From NCBI GenBank assembly GCA_963971285.1, contig OZ020264.1, positions 12,972,431 to 13,036,430 of the forward strand: a stretch of DNA of 64,000 nucleotides, read 5' to 3'. Shown here in pieces: positions 60,785 through 64,000 of the stretch. Both the position numbers and the translations under genes were made by a program. Origin of the DNA: Astropecten irregularis (Eukaryota; Echinodermata; Asteroidea; Paxillosida; Astropectinidae). Under the pieces are notes generated by a model, which worked only from the letters and a program-made list of their open reading frames with translations, ran no database searches and had not been told where the DNA came from. Position 1 is the first letter of the stretch, and the number at the start of each line of letters is the position of its first letter.

Positions 60785-63700
60785 CTAGTCGTTGTCATCC
60801 AATCTTCGTTTTTTGGCAAAGTGCTTTATGCGGTCCTCGAGGCTCTCTGCAAGAAAAACAGATCAATCCATTTCACCTTTAATATGAGCTGGTACTTTTG
60901 CAATACAAAACAGACTATTCTGATGAAGTACATGGACTATGCCAGGACATCCATGTTTGAACTCTTGCCAACTGTGCAATGGTGTCCCTCTGCACTCTTG
61001 GCAAGATGCCAGTCCTGGCTTCGAGTGGGAAATACAAGTAGCAGTCACAAATGTTCTCATCCATATTTTTGACTTTGATTTGGAATTGGTGGGCTGTATG
61101 TAATTTGTATTAGAAACACCGTTCATCAAAAGGAAGAATTTTCATTATTGTTAGAGGCCGGTGCCTACAGTAGGATGCCACAGTGATGGTTGTATCAACC
61201 ATTGTATGTCATAATGACAAAAAGAGTTGATCAATGCACCCTTACCACACACAGGTCTCTCCAAGAGCGGTTTGTGCGATTTCGAGGCCGTGCCCAGCAG
61301 TAGAAATGAGGCCTGGTTCATGGCGGGTGGATTCACTGCGTGCCACGGACTGTCATTAGCCTCTTCCTCCTGATTTGAGTTTCCAGAGACTGGCACGATG
61401 TTCAAGCCATCCAGCATGCCCTTCAATACAGTCGCTCTGTGTATGCAGAGAAACAGGTATTCTTATTACATTGAGTATTCATAATTTCTGCATCAAACCT
61501 TTTGACAAGAGAAAGCCCAAGCCTTGTGTCCACCAATGTCTGGCCTTCTAACTTGATTTACTTGATCGACTTCAATACTTGAAATCTCTTGTGCGAACTG
61601 AATATAAATCACATTAAAATCACTCACATGCCTATGGTGAGTGGCTATGACCGCACCATACCCATGTGCACAAGTTCAAGCCGTAGCCGGGTTATTCAGA
61701 TACAGACTTAATGTCATACCTTATCACTTGTTGGGTCCATGCATACTGTAGTCTTGAGATGTTGTGCACCTGATCATCTGTAGAAGAAAATCAAAGATTT
61801 ATCAATAAGGGTAAACAGGTGGATATGAAGGGTCATATGTGAGTAGAGTTGTGCGTTTGGTTCTCTCCTATGATTTGAGGGTTTTTCTCCGGGTTCTCCG
61901 GTTTTCCTCCCTCCACAAAAATCAAACACTTTCGATCTCAGGCTGTGATCCGTGATCATATATGGGTTGATGTGGCTGGCAGCCAAGGGCCCCATGCATG
62001 CTCGATCAAGTTGTAGCCGAATAAATGAGCCACATCCGAAATTCAGCACCCCAGCTGTGAGTAAGGATGATAAGCCTCTCAAATGAATATTAGTTGGTCA
62101 GATAAAGGAACCAGAACCTACTTGTCTCATATATCCAGTTGATATCTTTGTAGGCACAATCGTACAGCACCAGAGGGAACTCTGAGGCCATTGAATACTG
62201 AGGCTTACAAGGCTGAGACTGGACGTCAAGAAACCTGTCAATTATCTGCAGAGAGATATAAAGACAATCACAATTCCATCTGTTGGTCTTCTTCAATTTC
62301 AAAGGTAATTTCACATACATTTTTGTCAAAGAAATGCAGATTCATGGGCAAAAATTTCAAAAAAGATGGAGAAACAGTCATCTATGAAATTTTCAGTCCC
62401 ATACGGTACCCACTTTTGGATTGGAAGAATGATATTTTCAACAGCACAAGCATAAAAATGGTCCAAAAACCATCTACAAGATGGGAAAAATAAAACACCA
62501 ACAAAGAGAATTAGTCGGGTACCTCTGGGCTCTCCTTGTGCTGTCCAACCATGAACAAGATGGCTACCATACATCGGACCTGATGGTACAAGAACGCACG
62601 GCCTTTGACCGTTAAGACGTACATCTGGAATCCACCGACACTGTAATGGATGACAAAGACGAAACGTGTTCAACCAAAAACTTTTTATGAAGTGTCTGAT
62701 GGCACAGCAATGATTCCACTCTTCCAATTTACACAAATTTATCATGATATGAAACATACATTCCTCAGATACCCAAACAGGAAGATACACATCATGACAT
62801 CTTCCACATTAAAATAAGTTGGTGCTATTGTCGATAAATGGCTTAATTTAGCTGAGCTTTGTTTCACAAACTCAAAACTGGCAAAGGATGACTATTCTTC
62901 CTTGTGGTCAGCAGAGTATCTAGGAAAAACACGGCAAGCGCTAAAATTGTGCCTCTAAATCATCAGACAATCTGAAATTGGAATCTTTTTTTCTTTGTTC
63001 ATTGGATTTGACTTCCAATAACTTCACTGACAGTACAGCTACCTTTGGTATAACTATTCCTATAACTATAACTATCGCCATGCTAGTTTTTGTTTCTTAA
63101 ATAGGGTCTCTTGACTATTTCTGTTGGATGACAGACACCAACGTTATAAAGTCTGAAAGTAAAGTTTGTTCTTTTTCTGAAGTACATTACCCTTCATCAT
63201 ATTGCTCTATCTCTATGGAGATTACAGTGCGAATAAAGTTGACCACTCCGTTTCCAACATCCATCTGGAAATTAAACGAAAAACAGAAAAACAAGAAAAT
63301 AAATGCGCTAGTAATCATTGACAAATGAAAAAATAACAGATGTAGCACCAATGTGGAGGCGGCCAAAGCCTGCAGTGCAGTGGTCACAAAGACATATCAA
63401 AAACATATACATGAATAAACAAAAGTAAAATGTGATTACCTTACAAAAATTGCGGAAATCATGATCGCCAATTAGCTTCTGGGCGGATTCTTGCATAAGC
63501 TGGCCAAAAGAAATTTAAAAACCAATAAAATGAAACGTTGCTTAGAAGCCGCAAGATAAATGAACACAAATGTTTGACAAACAATGTTTCACAAACAATA
63601 ACATTCTGCAACAAAGCTCAAAAAGGCTTACTATGTTTAAAGAATAAGTTATTGGACAAATCAAAATTGCCGCAGAAAATTAAAAAAAAAAAACTATTTG

Positions 63701-64000
63701 CAAAAAGTTACATCCACAATGACTCAGTGTTAGTTTCATACTCACATCTATGTCCAAGTCGCCTCTTGGAAAAAAGTATTTGTACGTTCGGTGCAGGGTA
63801 CTGAACCTGTAAGGAGTCAAAGAAAAATGAGTACTGGAATAACTTTTCTCAACAAAATGTAGGGCAGTGATATCATGTTCTGTTGTTGAAGTAAAATATT
63901 ACCTGGCATCAAAGCTAGGGTCGACTGGTGTCCAAGCCAAGCATCGGATAGTCTCTGGCAGTACCCTGTTGAGGATGTGTGTGTACTCAATCTCTTTTGT
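60785..64000 (-). CDS. PUS3: tRNA pseudouridine(38/39) synthase (C-terminal nine exons; 5' part off window)
   Basis: TruA-family enzyme that makes pseudouridine at positions 38/39 of the tRNA anticodon arm. Exons in minus order: 64000(partial)-63903, 63806-63746, 63499-63440, 63264-63191, 62640-62523, 62245-62122, 61777-61720, 61436-61246, 60846-60785; GT/AG borders, phases consistent. Conserved stretches are ILNRVLPETIRCLAWTPVDP, FSTLHRTYKYFFPRGDLD, IGDHDFRNFCKMDVGNGVVN, GRAFLYHQVRCMVAILFMVG (RNA-contact region of TruA), and KPQYSMASEFPLVLYDC. The C-terminus SLEDRIKHFAKKRR matches the vertebrate tail and stops at 60787-60785. The catalytic Asp of the family lies upstream, outside the window. 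Confidence 0.95.
62301..62417. repeat. Half copy of MITE family A in a PUS3 intron
   Basis: AAAGGTAATTTCACATACAT, GAAATGCAGATTCATGGGCA and CAGTCCCATACGGTACCCAC follow one arm of family A. The other arm is missing. Confidence 0.65.

Overview
This is eukaryotic genomic DNA from a marine invertebrate deuterostome, most likely an echinoderm and perhaps a sea star. That call rests on intron-rich animal orthologues, a very large SRCR (scavenger receptor cysteine-rich) gene of the kind expanded in echinoderms and amphioxus, and dense short foldback elements and tRNA-derived SINEs. The species is an inference, not something read directly. Nothing prokaryotic is present.

Layout. (1) 251-6191, minus: the 5' two-thirds of ABCF3 (N-terminus and first ATPase domain); the rest lies left of the window. 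(2) 6192-6484: a short divergent promoter interval. (3) 6485-14760, plus: TAF5L, complete, 15 exons, 591 aa. (4) 14761-18575: repeat-rich intergenic DNA. (5) 18576-46353, plus: one giant SRCR receptor gene of 30 exons with a signal peptide, 31 SRCR domains, a transmembrane segment and a short tail. All splice phases join into a single 3730-aa frame. (6) 46354-51604: intergenic, with foldback elements and a GTAC-rich stretch. (7) 51605-53671, plus: a single-exon C2H2 zinc-finger protein. (8) 55907-59495, minus: a five-exon centrin-like EF-hand protein of 217 aa. (9) 60785-64000, minus: the C-terminal nine exons of PUS3, the tRNA pseudouridine synthase; its start lies right of the window.

The housekeeping genes (translation-linked ATPase, SAGA subunit, tRNA modification, centrosome-type protein) show no shared pathway. 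The only arrangement suggesting shared control is the head-to-head ABCF3/TAF5L pair.

The SRCR gene is the main interest. It has grown by repeated duplication of one- and two-exon units, with introns copied along. Four of its exons carry two or three fused domains. At every one of the five fusion points the polypyrimidine/AG end of a lost intron has become coding sequence, giving an N-glycosylation sequon in the linker. Three dead SRCR exons lie in its introns. Introns and flanks also hold hairpin motifs resembling hammerhead ribozymes, one of which has grown into a 48-bp satellite.
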